The notes below the pieces were generated by a model. It made no database searches. It was not told where the DNA came from and worked only from the letters and a program-made list of their open reading frames with translations. A program made the position numbers and the translations under genes. This document shows positions 34,395 to 43,342 of a stretch of DNA of 64,000 bases, in pieces. How positions within the stretch are numbered: the first letter of the stretch is position 1; each line of letters begins with the position of its first letter. Where the stretch lies: the NCBI RefSeq assembly GCF_018860705.1, contig NZ_JAHKQA010000105.1, positions 56,950 through 120,949 on the forward strand. The letters run 5' to 3'. This DNA comes from Citreicella sp. C3M06. Its GTDB lineage: Bacteria; Pseudomonadota; Alphaproteobacteria; Rhodobacterales; Rhodobacteraceae.

Positions 34395-35876
34395 ATGCTC
34401 GACCAGACCGCAACCAATCTCCCTTCGCTGCTGGACGATCCCACTCTCTTGCAGACCAAAGCCTATGTGAACGGTGAATGGATCACTGGCGCGGACGGCG
34501 AATTCGACGTGACCAATCCGGCGCGCGGGGATGTCATCGCGCGAGTGGCGAATCTGTCGCGCGCGCAGATCGCCGGTGCCATCGACGGTGCCTATGCCGC
34601 GCAGAAACCCTGGGCCGCCCGCACCGCCAAAGAGCGCAGCCAGATCCTGCGCAAGTGGTTCGACCTGATCATGGCGAACCAGAAAGACCTTGCCACTATC
34701 CTGACCGCCGAGATGGGCAAGCCGCTGGCAGAGGCCGCCGGAGAGATCGCCTATGGCGCGTCCTTCATCGAATTCTACGCCGAAGAAGCCAAGCGCATCT
34801 ACGGCGAAACCATCCCCGGCCACCAGCCCGACAAGCGGATCATGGTGATGAAACAGCCGATCGGGGTGGCGGCGTCGATCACGCCGTGGAACTTCCCCAA
34901 CGCGATGATCACCCGCAAGGCCGCGCCCGCGCTGGCCGCCGGGTGCAGCTTTGTCGGGCGTCCTGCATCTGAGACACCGCTCTCGGCGCTGGCGCTGGCC
35001 GTGCTGGCCGACCGCGCGGGCATCCCGGCGGGCGTGCTCAACATGCTGCCCTCGGACAGCGCCTCCGAAGTGGGCAAGGAATTCTGCGAGAACCCCAAGG
35101 TGCGCAAGCTGACCTTCACCGGCTCGACCGGCGTCGGGCGCATCCTGCTGGCCCAGGCCGCCGAGCAAGTGAAAAAATGCTCGATGGAACTGGGCGGCAA
35201 CGCGCCGTTCATCGTTTTCGACGATGCCGATCTGGATGCCGCGGTGCAGGGCGCGATCATGTGCAAGTTCCGCAACAACGGCCAGACCTGCGTCTGCGCC
35301 AACCGGATCTATGTGCAGGCCGGCGTCTATGACGCCTTCGCCGAAAAGCTCAAGGACGCCGTGTCGAAGATGAAGGTCGGGGACGGGCTGGAAGAGGGCA
35401 CCGATCTTGGCCCGCTGATCACCCCCAAGGCCATCGACAAGGTGCAGCAACACATTGCAGACGCAAAGGAAAAAGGCGCGAGCGTGATTCTTGGCGGCGG
35501 CGATGTGCTTCAGGGGGCGGGCAATTTCATCGAACCGACCATCGTCACCGGGGCCACCCGCGAGATGCTGTTCTCGACCGATGAAACCTTCGGCCCGCTG
35601 GCACCGCTGTTCAAGTTCGAGACCGAAGAGGACGTGATCGAGCTGGCCAATGACACGATCTTCGGGCTTGCGTCGTATTTCTACGCCAAGGACCTGAGCC
35701 GCGTCTACAAGGTCGCGGAGGCGCTGGAATACGGCATCGTCGGCGTCAACACCGGCATCATCTCGACCGAAGGCGCGCCGTTCGGCGGCGTCAAGCAATC
35801 CGGCCTTGGCCGCGAAGGCTCCCACCACGGCATCGAGGATTACCTCGAGCTGAAATACGTCTGCCTGAGCGTGTGA
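34395..35876 (+). CDS. gabD: NAD(P)-dependent succinate-semialdehyde dehydrogenase
   Basis: 493 residues, full length and closely following E. coli GabD. The general base is E in SMELGGNAPF and the catalytic Cys is in NNGQTCVCANR; the second Cys two residues on is the redox-switch partner seen in GabD. The coenzyme lysine of the usual LKPA motif is arginine here (FVGRPAS), which may alter NAD/NADP preference. It oxidises succinic semialdehyde to succinate in GABA and polyamine breakdown. A small gene overlaps its stop. Confidence 0.95.
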   Translation: MLDQTATNLPSLLDDPTLLQTKAYVNGEWITGADGEFDVTNPARGDVIARVANLSRAQIAGAIDGAYAAQKPWAARTAKERSQILRKWFDLIMANQKDLATILTAEMGKPLAEAAGEIAYGASFIEFYAEEAKRIYGETIPGHQPDKRIMVMKQPIGVAASITPWNFPNAMITRKAAPALAAGCSFVGRPASETPLSALALAVLADRAGIPAGVLNMLPSDSASEVGKEFCENPKVRKLTFTGSTGVGRILLAQAAEQVKKCSMELGGNAPFIVFDDADLDAAVQGAIMCKFRNNGQTCVCANRIYVQAGVYDAFAEKLKDAVSKMKVGDGLEEGTDLGPLITPKAIDKVQQHIADAKEKGASVILGGGDVLQGAGNFIEPTIVTGATREMLFSTDETFGPLAPLFKFETEEDVIELANDTIFGLASYFYAKDLSRVYKVAEALEYGIVGVNTGIISTEGAPFGGVKQSGLGREGSHHGIEDYLELKYVCLSV

Positions 35877-36226
35877 TGACAAGCCCCGCGCCGGCTCCTT
35901 CGCCGCGCCCCACGCTCGATGCGTGGCTGAGCGCCGGCCAAACCGGCGCGGGCACCCCCTGGCTTTCGGCCCTGCAGGCCGAAAGCCTCGCCCGCTACGC
36001 GCTAATGCGCGGCTACGGCGTTCGGCTGATGGAAGCGTCCGCCCTGACCCTTCACGAACCCCCCCGCGATACTGATTGGGAAATCCTCGGAGCCGACGCC
36101 CCGGGAAGCAACTGGGAGGATCACTACGACCCCGGCTGCGCCTTCCGGCTTCTCGTCGATAAGCTGACCCTCGCACGCCGCGCAGGTGCCCGGCTGCAAT
36201 ACAAGCTCTGGCTCGGCCGGGCCTGA
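35876..36226 (+). CDS. small hypothetical protein coupled to gabD
   Basis: 116 residues, proline- and alanine-rich at the start, without signal peptide or membrane segment. Its ATG shares one base with the gabD stop (TGATG), which indicates translational coupling. The C-terminal half (CAFRLLVDKLTLARRAGARLQYKLW) is helical and basic. I recognise no family; the name should stay hypothetical. The palindromic repeat (copy 4) follows. Confidence 0.55.
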   Translation: MTSPAPAPSPRPTLDAWLSAGQTGAGTPWLSALQAESLARYALMRGYGVRLMEASALTLHEPPRDTDWEILGADAPGSNWEDHYDPGCAFRLLVDKLTLARRAGARLQYKLWLGRA

Positions 36227-36261
36227 CAGCATCACCCGACTGCCCACTGCCGCGCCAGCTT

Positions 36262-36390
36262 CACTGCCGGATGCCTCCGGCGGGAGTTTATCTGGCACGA
36301 TGAAGTCAAGGCGCTGCGCCTTGGTTTCTTCTGGCCCAAAGTATCCCGGGGGGCCCGAAGGGCGGGGGCAGAGCCCCCCTGCAACAGAAA
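36262..36390 (-). repeat. dispersed palindromic repeat, copy 4 (long form, reversed)
   Basis: On the minus strand it reads GGGGGGCTCTGCCCCC, CCCCCCGGGATACTTTGGG, CCAGAAGAA, then GGCGCAGCGCC, CTTCATCGTGCCAGA and AAACTCCCGCCGGAGGC. It thus joins the block found alone in copies 1 and 2 with the second block of copy 3. It lies between two convergent genes. Confidence 0.75.
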
Positions 36391-36407
36391 GAGAAAGGCG
36401 CCACGAC

Positions 36408-38597
36408 TCAAAAAAAGTTCTGCGGGTCGATATCGATCGCCATGCGCAGCTCGCCCTTCAACCGGAACTGTGCGGCCCATGCCGTGAGCGCGGGTTGCAG
36501 CGCCGCGCCCTTTGGTGCTTTCACCAGAAGCCGGACCCGGTGGCGGCCACGCACCCGTGCGATTGGCGCAGGCGCGGGCCCATAGACCTGCGCGCCGACC
36601 CGGCGGAGCGGCCCATCCTGCCGCGCCATGGCGTTGCCAAGGTCGAATGCCTCCTGTGCCTCGGTCGAAGACAGGATGATCCCGGCGAGCCTGCCGTATG
36701 GGGGCATTCCGGCGGCGCGGCGCTCTTCGGCTTCGGCTTTCCAGAAATCTTCCTCGTCGCCCGACAGGATCGCCCGGATCACCGGGTGCTCGGGCTGAAA
36801 GGTCTGCATCAGCGCCGTGCCGGGTTTTTCCGCCCGCCCGGCGCGCCCGGCCACCTGCCGCATCAGTTGGAACGTCCGCTCTGCCGCCCGCAGATCCGAG
36901 CCCTGTAGCCCGAGATCGCTGTCGATCACTCCGACAAGCGTCAGGTGGGGAAAGTTGTGCCCCTTGGCCACGAGCTGAGTGCCGATGATGATGTCAGCGC
37001 CGCCACTGGCGATCGTTTCGATCTCGTCCTTCAGCGCCCGCGCCGAGGCGAACAGATCCGACGACAGCACCGCCAGCCGCGCCTCGGGGAACAGCTCGGC
37101 GGCTTCTTCGGCCAGCCGTTCGACACCGGGGCCGACGGCGGCCAGCTTGTCTTCGGCATGGCATTCGGGGCATTCCGAGGGCTTGGGGATGGTCTCGCCG
37201 CATTGGTGGCAAACCAGCCGCTGAAGGAAACGATGTTCGACCATGCGCGCGTCGCAATGGGGGCAGCCGATCTGGTGGCCGCAGGCCCGGCAGATCGTCA
37301 CCGGGGCATAGCCGCGCCGGTTGATGAACAGCATCGCCTGCTCGCCTTTTTCCAGCCGCGCCCGCACCTGCGCCGCCAGCGCCGGCGACACCCAGCGATT
37401 TGAGGGCAGTTCTTGCCCGCGCATGTCGATGGCGCCCATCTCGGGCATCACCGAGGCGCCGAAGCGCGACACCAGATCCAGCCGCCGGTACTTGCCCGCA
37501 TCCGCGTTGGCCCAGCTTTCCAGCGACGGCGTCGCCGAGGCCAGCACCACCTGCCCCGCGCAGATCGAAGCGCGCAGCACCGCCATGTCGCGGGCGTTGT
37601 ACAAAGCGCCTTCTTCCTGTTTGTACGAGGTGTCATGTTCCTCATCGACGATGGTCAGGCCAAGATCGCGGAACGGCAGGAACAGCGCCGAGCGGGCGCC
37701 GACCACCAGCTGCGCGCCCCCCTGAGACACCTGTTTCCACACCCGCCGCCGTTCGGTCATGGTGACCCCGGAATGCCATTCCGCCGGGCGCGCGCCAAAG
37801 CGTGCCTCGACCCGTGTCAGGAATTCCGCCGTCAGCGCGATTTCCGGCAGCAGGACCAGCGCCTGACGCCCCTTGCGCAGGCAGGCCGCCACCGCTTCGA
37901 GGTAGACCTCGGTCTTGCCAGAGCCGGTGACGCCTTTCAGCAAGGTGGTGCCATAACGCCCCGAGGCGATCGCCTCGCGCAGCACCTGCGCCGCCGCCTC
38001 CTGATCGGCGGTCAGCGTCTTGCCGCCGCGTTCAGGGTCGAGCCGGGCAAAGGCCACATCGCGCGGGGCCTCTTCCTCGCGCACCGCGCCCTGCTTCGCC
38101 AGCCCCTTGATCACCGATGACGTCACGCCCGCCGCCTCGGCCAGTTCGCCCAGCGTATAGGCCAGCCCGCCGATCTCGCGCAGCACCTCGAGCACCCGGC
38201 GGCGCGGATCCGTCATCCGGTCGGGTTCGACATCGCCAAGCCGGTAGATCTTGCGCAGCGAGGGCGCCTCGGACAGCCCCGGCGCGCGGGTGGCAAGCCG
38301 CAGCATCGCTGGCATCGGCGTCAACGTGTAATCGCCCGCGCGCTGAAGGAACTCGCGCAGCTCGGCCTGCATCGGGGTCACGTCAAGCACCCGGATCACC
38401 GATCGCACCTTCGCGATATCGAAATCGCCCCGCCCCGGCCCCCAGACCACGCCCATGATCTTGCGCGGGCCAAGCGGCACCTCGACATAGGCGCCCTCGA
38501 AACAGCCGCCCGCAGGCGCCTTGTAATCCAGCGTCCGATCCAGCGGCTGGGTTGTCAGAACCGCGACGAGGCTGCCTTCTTCGAAGAACGAATCCAT
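36408..38597 (-). CDS. priA: primosomal protein N' (replication restart helicase PriA)
   Basis: 729 residues. An N-terminal DNA-binding domain ([24 protein letters not shown]) is followed by the helicase P-loop [12 protein letters not shown], the [12 protein letters not shown] box, eight zinc-ligand cysteines ([13 protein letters not shown] and [17 protein letters not shown]), and the second helicase part ([21 protein letters not shown]). It reloads the replisome at stalled forks. The ATG at 38597 gives the normal length; the open frame upstream to 38885 is antisense to the aldolase gene. Confidence 0.96.
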   Translation of the reverse strand: MDSFFEEGSLVAVLTTQPLDRTLDYKAPAGGCFEGAYVEVPLGPRKIMGVVWGPGRGDFDIAKVRSVIRVLDVTPMQAELREFLQRAGDYTLTPMPAMLRLATRAPGLSEAPSLRKIYRLGDVEPDRMTDPRRRVLEVLREIGGLAYTLGELAEAAGVTSSVIKGLAKQGAVREEEAPRDVAFARLDPERGGKTLTADQEAAAQVLREAIASGRYGTTLLKGVTGSGKTEVYLEAVAACLRKGRQALVLLPEIALTAEFLTRVEARFGARPAEWHSGVTMTERRRVWKQVSQGGAQLVVGARSALFLPFRDLGLTIVDEEHDTSYKQEEGALYNARDMAVLRASICAGQVVLASATPSLESWANADAGKYRRLDLVSRFGASVMPEMGAIDMRGQELPSNRWVSPALAAQVRARLEKGEQAMLFINRRGYAPVTICRACGHQIGCPHCDARMVEHRFLQRLVCHQCGETIPKPSECPECHAEDKLAAVGPGVERLAEEAAELFPEARLAVLSSDLFASARALKDEIETIASGGADIIIGTQLVAKGHNFPHLTLVGVIDSDLGLQGSDLRAAERTFQLMRQVAGRAGRAEKPGTALMQTFQPEHPVIRAILSGDEEDFWKAEAEERRAAGMPPYGRLAGIILSSTEAQEAFDLGNAMARQDGPLRRVGAQVYGPAPAPIARVRGRHRVRLLVKAPKGAALQPALTAWAAQFRLKGELRMAIDIDPQNFF

Positions 38598-38703
38598 GGG
38601 GCCCTTTCCATCTGCGCACGTAAGGCAGCCCTTTCGGCCTGCCCCTGCATGGGGTATGACAGCAACATCCGAATGCCAAGCTTGGCCGGGAGGGCCGCAG
38701 CGA

Positions 38704-39357
38704 ATGAAATTCTTCGTAGACACCGCCAATGTCGATGACATCCGCGACCTGATCGCGCTGGGGCTGGTCGATGGTGTCACCACGAACCCCTCGCTGATCG
38801 CCAAATCCGGCCGCAACATCATCGAGGTCATCCGCGAGATCTGCGATCTGGTGCATGGCCCGGTGTCGGCCGAAGTCGTCGCCACCGATTACGAGACCAT
38901 GCTCGAGGAAGGCCGCGTCCTTGCCGAGATCGCCCCGAACATCGCCATCAAGGTGCCGCTGACGCTGGACGGGCTGCGCGCCTGCAAGACCCTGACTTCC
39001 GAAGGGCGCATGGTCAACGTCACCCTGTGCTTTTCGGCCAATCAGGCGCTGCTGGCGGCCAAGGCGGGGGCGACGTTCATTTCGCCCTTTGTCGGGCGGC
39101 TGGACGATATCAACATCGACGGGCTGGAACTGATCGCCGACATCCGGCGCATCTATGACAATTACGGCTACGAGACGCAGATCCTTGCGGCCTCGATCCG
39201 CTCGGCCAACCACATGTCGGAATGCGCCAAGATCGGCGCCGATGTGGCCACCGCGCCGCCTGCTGTCATCAAGGCGATGGCCAGCCATGTTCTGACCGAC
39301 AAGGGCCTTGCCGCCTTTCTGACGGATGCCGAGACCGCCGGCATCAAGATCGTCTGA
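38704..39357 (+). CDS. fsa: fructose-6-phosphate aldolase / transaldolase (TalC-type)
   Basis: 217 residues, the short form of the transaldolase family. The Schiff-base lysine is K83 in [23 protein letters not shown] and [14 protein letters not shown] open the protein, and [19 protein letters not shown] is diagnostic. Short family members act either as transaldolase in the pentose-phosphate pathway or as fructose-6-phosphate aldolase; Alphaproteobacteria usually use this form as transaldolase. The ATG at 38704 is fixed by homology. A small gene follows after one base. Confidence 0.94.
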   Translation: MKFFVDTANVDDIRDLIALGLVDGVTTNPSLIAKSGRNIIEVIREICDLVHGPVSAEVVATDYETMLEEGRVLAEIAPNIAIKVPLTLDGLRACKTLTSEGRMVNVTLCFSANQALLAAKAGATFISPFVGRLDDINIDGLELIADIRRIYDNYGYETQILAASIRSANHMSECAKIGADVATAPPAVIKAMASHVLTDKGLAAFLTDAETAGIKIV

Positions 39358-39358
39358 G

Positions 39359-39706
39359 ATGGGCTGGGGCAAGGGCACACCGCGATCCATCCGGCAGGTT
39401 GAATCGGGCCTCAGCCTGCTGGAAAAGCGCGCGCTGATCCTTGCCTATCAGACCTGTCAGCAGGAACTCTACCGCGCCTCGCCCGAAGATTTCGGCGAGG
39501 CATTCGACGACATGCTCGATGACGCCCTGTCCAGCGGCGACGAAGACGGGCTGCTGTCGCGCGGGGCGCGCGGCGTGATGATGGACCTGCGCGAAACCAT
39601 CCGCGAGCTGCCAGAGGAATGGCCGCTTCTGCGCGACTGCCTCGCCGCCGCGCTGCCGGAACCGATGACCGGGCCGCTTTTCGCCTATCTCGAAGAAAGC
39701 TGCTGA
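39359..39706 (+). CDS. small acidic hypothetical protein downstream of fsa
   Basis: 115 residues, helical and acidic in the middle (SPEDFGEAFDDMLDDALSSG). Its ATG begins one base after the aldolase stop, so the two are probably co-translated. The C-terminus (LLRDCLAAALPEPMTG) has no catalytic motif I know. No signal peptide or membrane helix. Confidence 0.6.
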   Translation: MGWGKGTPRSIRQVESGLSLLEKRALILAYQTCQQELYRASPEDFGEAFDDMLDDALSSGDEDGLLSRGARGVMMDLRETIRELPEEWPLLRDCLAAALPEPMTGPLFAYLEESC

Positions 39707-39749
39707 CGCCGCGCTTCCCGAACCGCTCACGAAATGTCATAGCTGTGTG

Positions 39750-40097
39750 ATGACACCGCGGCTGACATCTGTGTTCGCCCTTGCCCTCGCCTTGCTGTTC
39801 AGCATGTCGAGCGTCGTGTCGTCGGCGATGATGGCCCCCGACCGCGCCACGCTTCAGCTCGAAGCGCAGGCCATGGCGCTTGGCCTTTCGGACATCGAGC
39901 TTTGCGGCGAGATGGCCCACGCCGAGCATCACTGCCCGCTCTGCCATGGTCTGCCAGAGGCGCCACGCCTTGCGCGGGCCGATGTCACCACGCTGCTGCG
40001 CGCGCATGACGGCTGGCGGCGCGGCGACGATCTGTGGCGCGCCGCGCAGGCCCGCAACCCGAACCATTCCCCAAGGGCGCCCCCCGCGTCGGCCTGA
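39750..40097 (+). CDS. small secreted cysteine/histidine protein (DUF2946-like)
   Basis: 115 residues starting with a signal-like segment (TPRLTSVFALALALLFSMSS). A cluster of histidines and cysteines, AHAEHHCPLCHGL, lies near the middle and suggests metal binding in the periplasm. The CPLC motif resembles DUF2946 proteins, which often stand near copper or iron transport genes. It is followed by a PepSY membrane protein after 66 bp, a plausible partner. A GTG codon at 39747 precedes the ATG. Confidence 0.6.
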   Translation: MTPRLTSVFALALALLFSMSSVVSSAMMAPDRATLQLEAQAMALGLSDIELCGEMAHAEHHCPLCHGLPEAPRLARADVTTLLRAHDGWRRGDDLWRAAQARNPNHSPRAPPASA

Positions 40098-40163
40098 CCG
40101 CAACGCATCTGGCTCTCTTGTATATTGCCCGCCTCGAACCGGCGGGCCAATCGGAATGGATTC

Positions 40164-41513
40164 ATGACCGAAAACACCCCTCGTGCGGCCACTGCCGCGC
40201 TCTATAGTGCTGTCTGGCGCTGGCATTTCATCGCGGGGCTGATCGTCCTGCCCTTCATGCTGATCCTCGCGATCACCGGCGGCATCTATCTTTTCAAGGA
40301 CGAGATCAACGACGCTGCCCATGCGCCGCTGCGTTTTGTCGAAACCACGGGCAGCCCCCTTGCGCCCTCGCAGCTTGTCGCCTCGGCGCTCGGGGAACAT
40401 CCCGGCACGCTCAAGGCCTATACGCCGCCCAGCGCCCCGGATCGCAGCGCCGAGGTCGACATTCTGGGCGAAGACGGGCTGCGCGATACGGTTTATGTCG
40501 ATCCCTATAGCGGCGCGGTTCTGGGCACGCTGTGGGATGCCGGAGCCTCTGGCAGCCCGGCGATGTACGTCGTGCGCAAACTGCATTCGCTGGAATATGT
40601 CGGCTGGGTCGGCAACTGGCTGATCGAGGCCGCCGCCGGTTGGATTGTGCTGCTGGTTGGCACCGGCATCTATCTGTGGTTGCCGCGCGGGCGCAATCTT
40701 GGCACCGTCACCGTCAAGGCAAAGCGGGGGCGGCCGCTGTGGCGCGACCTGCACGCGGTGACGGGGCTGTATGTCGGTGGCTTCATCGTGTTTCTCGCGA
40801 TGACTGGGCTGCCGTGGTCCGCCGTCTGGGGGCCGAAATTCTACGACAGCGCCTATGCGCTGGGGCTGGGGATGCCCGATGGCTACTGGTCGAACAAGCC
40901 GGTCTCGACCGTGCCGGTCAAGGATGTGGTCGATCGCGCGCCGTGGATCATGGAAAACCAGCCGATGCCGCTGTCCGAAGCCACCGCTGGCGTGCCTCTG
41001 GCGCTGGACGGCGTGGTCGCGCGAGTCGAAGCCTTAGGGATCGTTCCGGGCTATTCGGTCAGCATGCCAAGCGGTGAGACCGGGGTGTTCACCGCCTCGG
41101 TCTATCCCGATGACATCACCTATGAACGGGTGATCCATCTGGATCAGTACAGCGGCGCGGTGCTGTACGATGCAGGGCTGGCCGATCTTGGCACGCTCGG
41201 GCGTTGGGCCGAATGGGGGATCAGCGTGCATATGGGGCAGGAATGGGGGCTGGTGAATCAGCTAGGGCTACTGCTGGTCTGCCTTGCCATGGTCGGGCTA
41301 TGCGTGTCGGCGGCGACGATGTGGTGGAAACGCCGCCCGTCGGGCGCGCTTGGCGTGCCGCAGGTGCCCGCCGACTGGCGCATTCCGCGCGGCTTGCTGG
41401 TGATGGCGCTGGCGGCGGGGCTGTTCTTTCCGCTGGTCGGCCTGTCGATGCTGCTGCTCGCGGTTGTCGAGATCGCGCTGCTATTCACCACGCGGCGCCG
41501 ACAACCGGCCTGA
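40164..41513 (+). CDS. PepSY-associated membrane protein (iron-regulated, PiuB-like)
   Basis: 449 residues with four membrane helices separated by a large periplasmic loop: one near WHFIAGLIVLPFMLILAITG, the second at IEAAAGWIVLLVGTGIYLWL, the third at LYVGGFIVFLAMTGLPW, and a last pair near LLLVCLAMVGLC and FFPLVGLSMLLL. The loop holds PepSY repeats (VDPYSGAVLGTLWDAG and LDQYSGAVLYDAG). Such proteins are ferric-chelate reductase-like or siderophore-linked in other bacteria. A terminator follows directly. Confidence 0.85.
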   Translation: MTENTPRAATAALYSAVWRWHFIAGLIVLPFMLILAITGGIYLFKDEINDAAHAPLRFVETTGSPLAPSQLVASALGEHPGTLKAYTPPSAPDRSAEVDILGEDGLRDTVYVDPYSGAVLGTLWDAGASGSPAMYVVRKLHSLEYVGWVGNWLIEAAAGWIVLLVGTGIYLWLPRGRNLGTVTVKAKRGRPLWRDLHAVTGLYVGGFIVFLAMTGLPWSAVWGPKFYDSAYALGLGMPDGYWSNKPVSTVPVKDVVDRAPWIMENQPMPLSEATAGVPLALDGVVARVEALGIVPGYSVSMPSGETGVFTASVYPDDITYERVIHLDQYSGAVLYDAGLADLGTLGRWAEWGISVHMGQEWGLVNQLGLLLVCLAMVGLCVSAATMWWKRRPSGALGVPQVPADWRIPRGLLVMALAAGLFFPLVGLSMLLLAVVEIALLFTTRRRQPA

Positions 41514-41520
41514 CATCTCT

Positions 41521-41550
41521 GGCGTCCGGGGCCTTCCCGGACGCCGTTTT
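41521..41550 (+). terminator. rho-independent terminator after the PepSY gene
   Basis: GGCGTCCGGG and CCCGGACGCC form a perfect 10-bp stem with a 5-nt loop and a GTTTT tail. It begins 8 bp after the stop codon and touches the convergent gene's end. Confidence 0.88.
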
Positions 41551-42392
41551 CAGACATTGGGTTCGCCCTGCAAGCCCAGCAGCTTGCGAAAGCCTGTCCA
41601 GTAGCCGGGCAGCTTCGGGGGCAAATGCATTCCGGCGATGGCCTCATCCGCCCAGCGCGGCATCTCGCGCGCGGCAAACTCACGGCCCCAGTCAAGATAG
41701 GCCTGCGCATGTTCCGGCCGTAGCCGACAGGCCGAGCCGACCAGCCCCACCAGCGTTTCGGGCGCGCTGTACCATTCATCCTGAATGCCGGTGACACGGG
41801 CGCGCATCAGCGGCCCGACCCAGCGCATCAGCCGCTTTTCCGAAAACAGCAGCAGCATCCGGCCCATCTCTTCGCGCGAATAGCCGATCAGCGGCGGAAA
41901 GGTGTCGTAAAAGATCGCCTCATCGTCCAGCACCGCGAAATTGCGAATTGAGGGGTGAAAGCCGATGCGAGGGGCAATCGCGTCGGCGGCATTCCAGAAC
42001 CGGGCGATGACTTGCCCGGCGGCCTCCATCATCGCCAGCGTCGCCTCGCGGCTTTCGCGCTGCATCCGGGGGCGCATCAGGGCGCTTTCGGGCAAGGCCT
42101 TCTGCACGATGACAGGAAAGCGCCCCCCCGGCGCGTCGAGCAGGTGAAATTCCGTCTCGGGCAGCGGCACGCCGCATTGACGCAGCGCGGCGACATAATC
42201 GTCATGCGCCTGCGCCAGCCGGTCCAGCGCGGCGGCGTCGGGCAGGCCGCGATAGACCTTGATCACCTTGTCGGAAAACGGCCCCGAGGCGGGGCGGAAC
42301 GGCGCGCAGAAATATCCAAGGCGCGAAATCGGCTGGCCCTGTGCCACCTCATGCAGGCGGATGGTTTCGGCAAGCTGGGTCAGATCGGTCAT
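41550..42392 (-). CDS. uncharacterised protein with phosphotransferase-like motif
   Basis: 280 residues, soluble. Around residue 165 it reads FHPSIRNFAVLDDEAIFYDTFPPLIG, resembling the Hx5N and D metal-binding pattern of aminoglycoside-phosphotransferase-like kinases, but the usual catalytic Asp after the His is absent (HPSIRN). An earlier KVIKVYRG could supply the ATP-side lysine. It could be a small-molecule kinase or an inactive relative. It is 25 bp downstream of a ParA-like gene, so the two may work together. Confidence 0.55.
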   Translation of the reverse strand: MTDLTQLAETIRLHEVAQGQPISRLGYFCAPFRPASGPFSDKVIKVYRGLPDAAALDRLAQAHDDYVAALRQCGVPLPETEFHLLDAPGGRFPVIVQKALPESALMRPRMQRESREATLAMMEAAGQVIARFWNAADAIAPRIGFHPSIRNFAVLDDEAIFYDTFPPLIGYSREEMGRMLLLFSEKRLMRWVGPLMRARVTGIQDEWYSAPETLVGLVGSACRLRPEHAQAYLDWGREFAAREMPRWADEAIAGMHLPPKLPGYWTGFRKLLGLQGEPNV

Positions 42393-42417
42393 CACGGGCA
42401 CTCCTTGTCGGCCCGGT

Positions 42418-43059
42418 CTAACCGTTTGCAAGGATCTGTGCCACCTCTGTAGACAGCGCTTCGACCTCGTCACGGGCGGGGGTCTTGCGGCCCTCGGCGG
42501 CGCTGAGCCCATGGCCGAACGCCTCGGCATAGCCGACGCGGTTGGCGAATTGCGCGGTGGCGATACGGGCATGCATCTTTTGCGCCGCCTCGGTGATCTC
42601 GGCCGACAGGCGCGTGCCGGGGCGGGTGCGGTTGAGCACCATCAGCGCCTCGCGGCTTTCGCGATGGGCCAGATCCAGCACGCTTTCCGTCGCCCACAGG
42701 TCGAGATGGCTCATCGACACCGGCACGATCACCAGATTGGCGATGCGCAGCGCCGGGCGCAGATCGCTGTCGGCCTTGGGCGGCGTGTCGATGATCACCA
42801 GATCATAGCGATCAGCCAGCTTGCGGCATTCATAGGTGATCCCCCATGCCGAGGAGGTGGCGAATTCCATGCCCTCGACCTCTTCGGGGGCCAGTTCGAG
42901 CCGGGTCATGAACCAGCGCCCAAGGCTGCCCTGCGGATCGGTGTCGATCAGCGCCACCGTCTTGCCCAGCCGGCGCATTCCGACGGCGAGGTTGGCAGAC
43001 AGCGTGGTCTTGCCCGACCCGCCCTTTTGCTGCGCCACCGTGATTACCGAACCCGCCAT
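42418..43059 (-). CDS. ParA-family ATPase
   Basis: 213 residues. A deviant Walker A (QQKGGSGKTT) starts at residue 11 and TDPQGS and LVIIDTPPKAD follow as Walker A' and B. It lacks the N-terminal DNA-binding domain of plasmid ParA, so it belongs to the small chromosomal group that positions cellular cargo such as chemoreceptor clusters. No ParB-like partner is next to it; the kinase-like gene downstream is its only operon mate. The ATG at 43059 is preferred over upstream codons. Confidence 0.85.
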   Translation of the reverse strand: MAGSVITVAQQKGGSGKTTLSANLAVGMRRLGKTVALIDTDPQGSLGRWFMTRLELAPEEVEGMEFATSSAWGITYECRKLADRYDLVIIDTPPKADSDLRPALRIANLVIVPVSMSHLDLWATESVLDLAHRESREALMVLNRTRPGTRLSAEITEAAQKMHARIATAQFANRVGYAEAFGHGLSAAEGRKTPARDEVEALSTEVAQILANG

Positions 43060-43191
43060 ACCTGCCCCCTGCCCTATTTTCATCCGCAGCATAAGCCTTC
43101 CGCTGCGCCCGTCCAGTGGGCTTGGCATAAGATTTAACGCCACGTTAACCAGGATGAACGCATGATGGCGGGGCGTGACAAGGGTCGGGCG

Positions 43192-43342
43192 ATGCGACAT
43201 CGGGCGACATGGATGCTGGCACTGCTGGTCGGCCTGTGTGCGGCCCCCGGCGGCAGCGCGCAGGCCGGGCCATGGCCGCTCGCAAGTCAGTCACCAAGAC
43301 AGGCCGCCGCGGGGTGCCCCGCAACGGCCCGATGCCCATCCT
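43192..43342 (+). pseudogene. possible remnant of a secreted protein gene
   Basis: The frame begins with a convincing signal peptide (MRHRATWMLALLVGLCAAPG, then GSAQAGPWP). From memory, AGPWP resembles the mature start of conserved secreted hypotheticals in roseobacters. After about 30 residues the sequence turns into low-complexity Ala/Arg/Pro and then runs antisense into glnD. I take it as a truncated gene or a chance frame; both remain possible. Confidence 0.3.

Noticed and set aside
34314..36176. Minus-strand frame extending the alpha/beta hydrolase to 883 residues
   Set aside because: The extra part is antisense to gabD and shows the Arg/Ala/Gly-rich composition of a GC-rich shadow; the hydrolase has a proper start at 34313.
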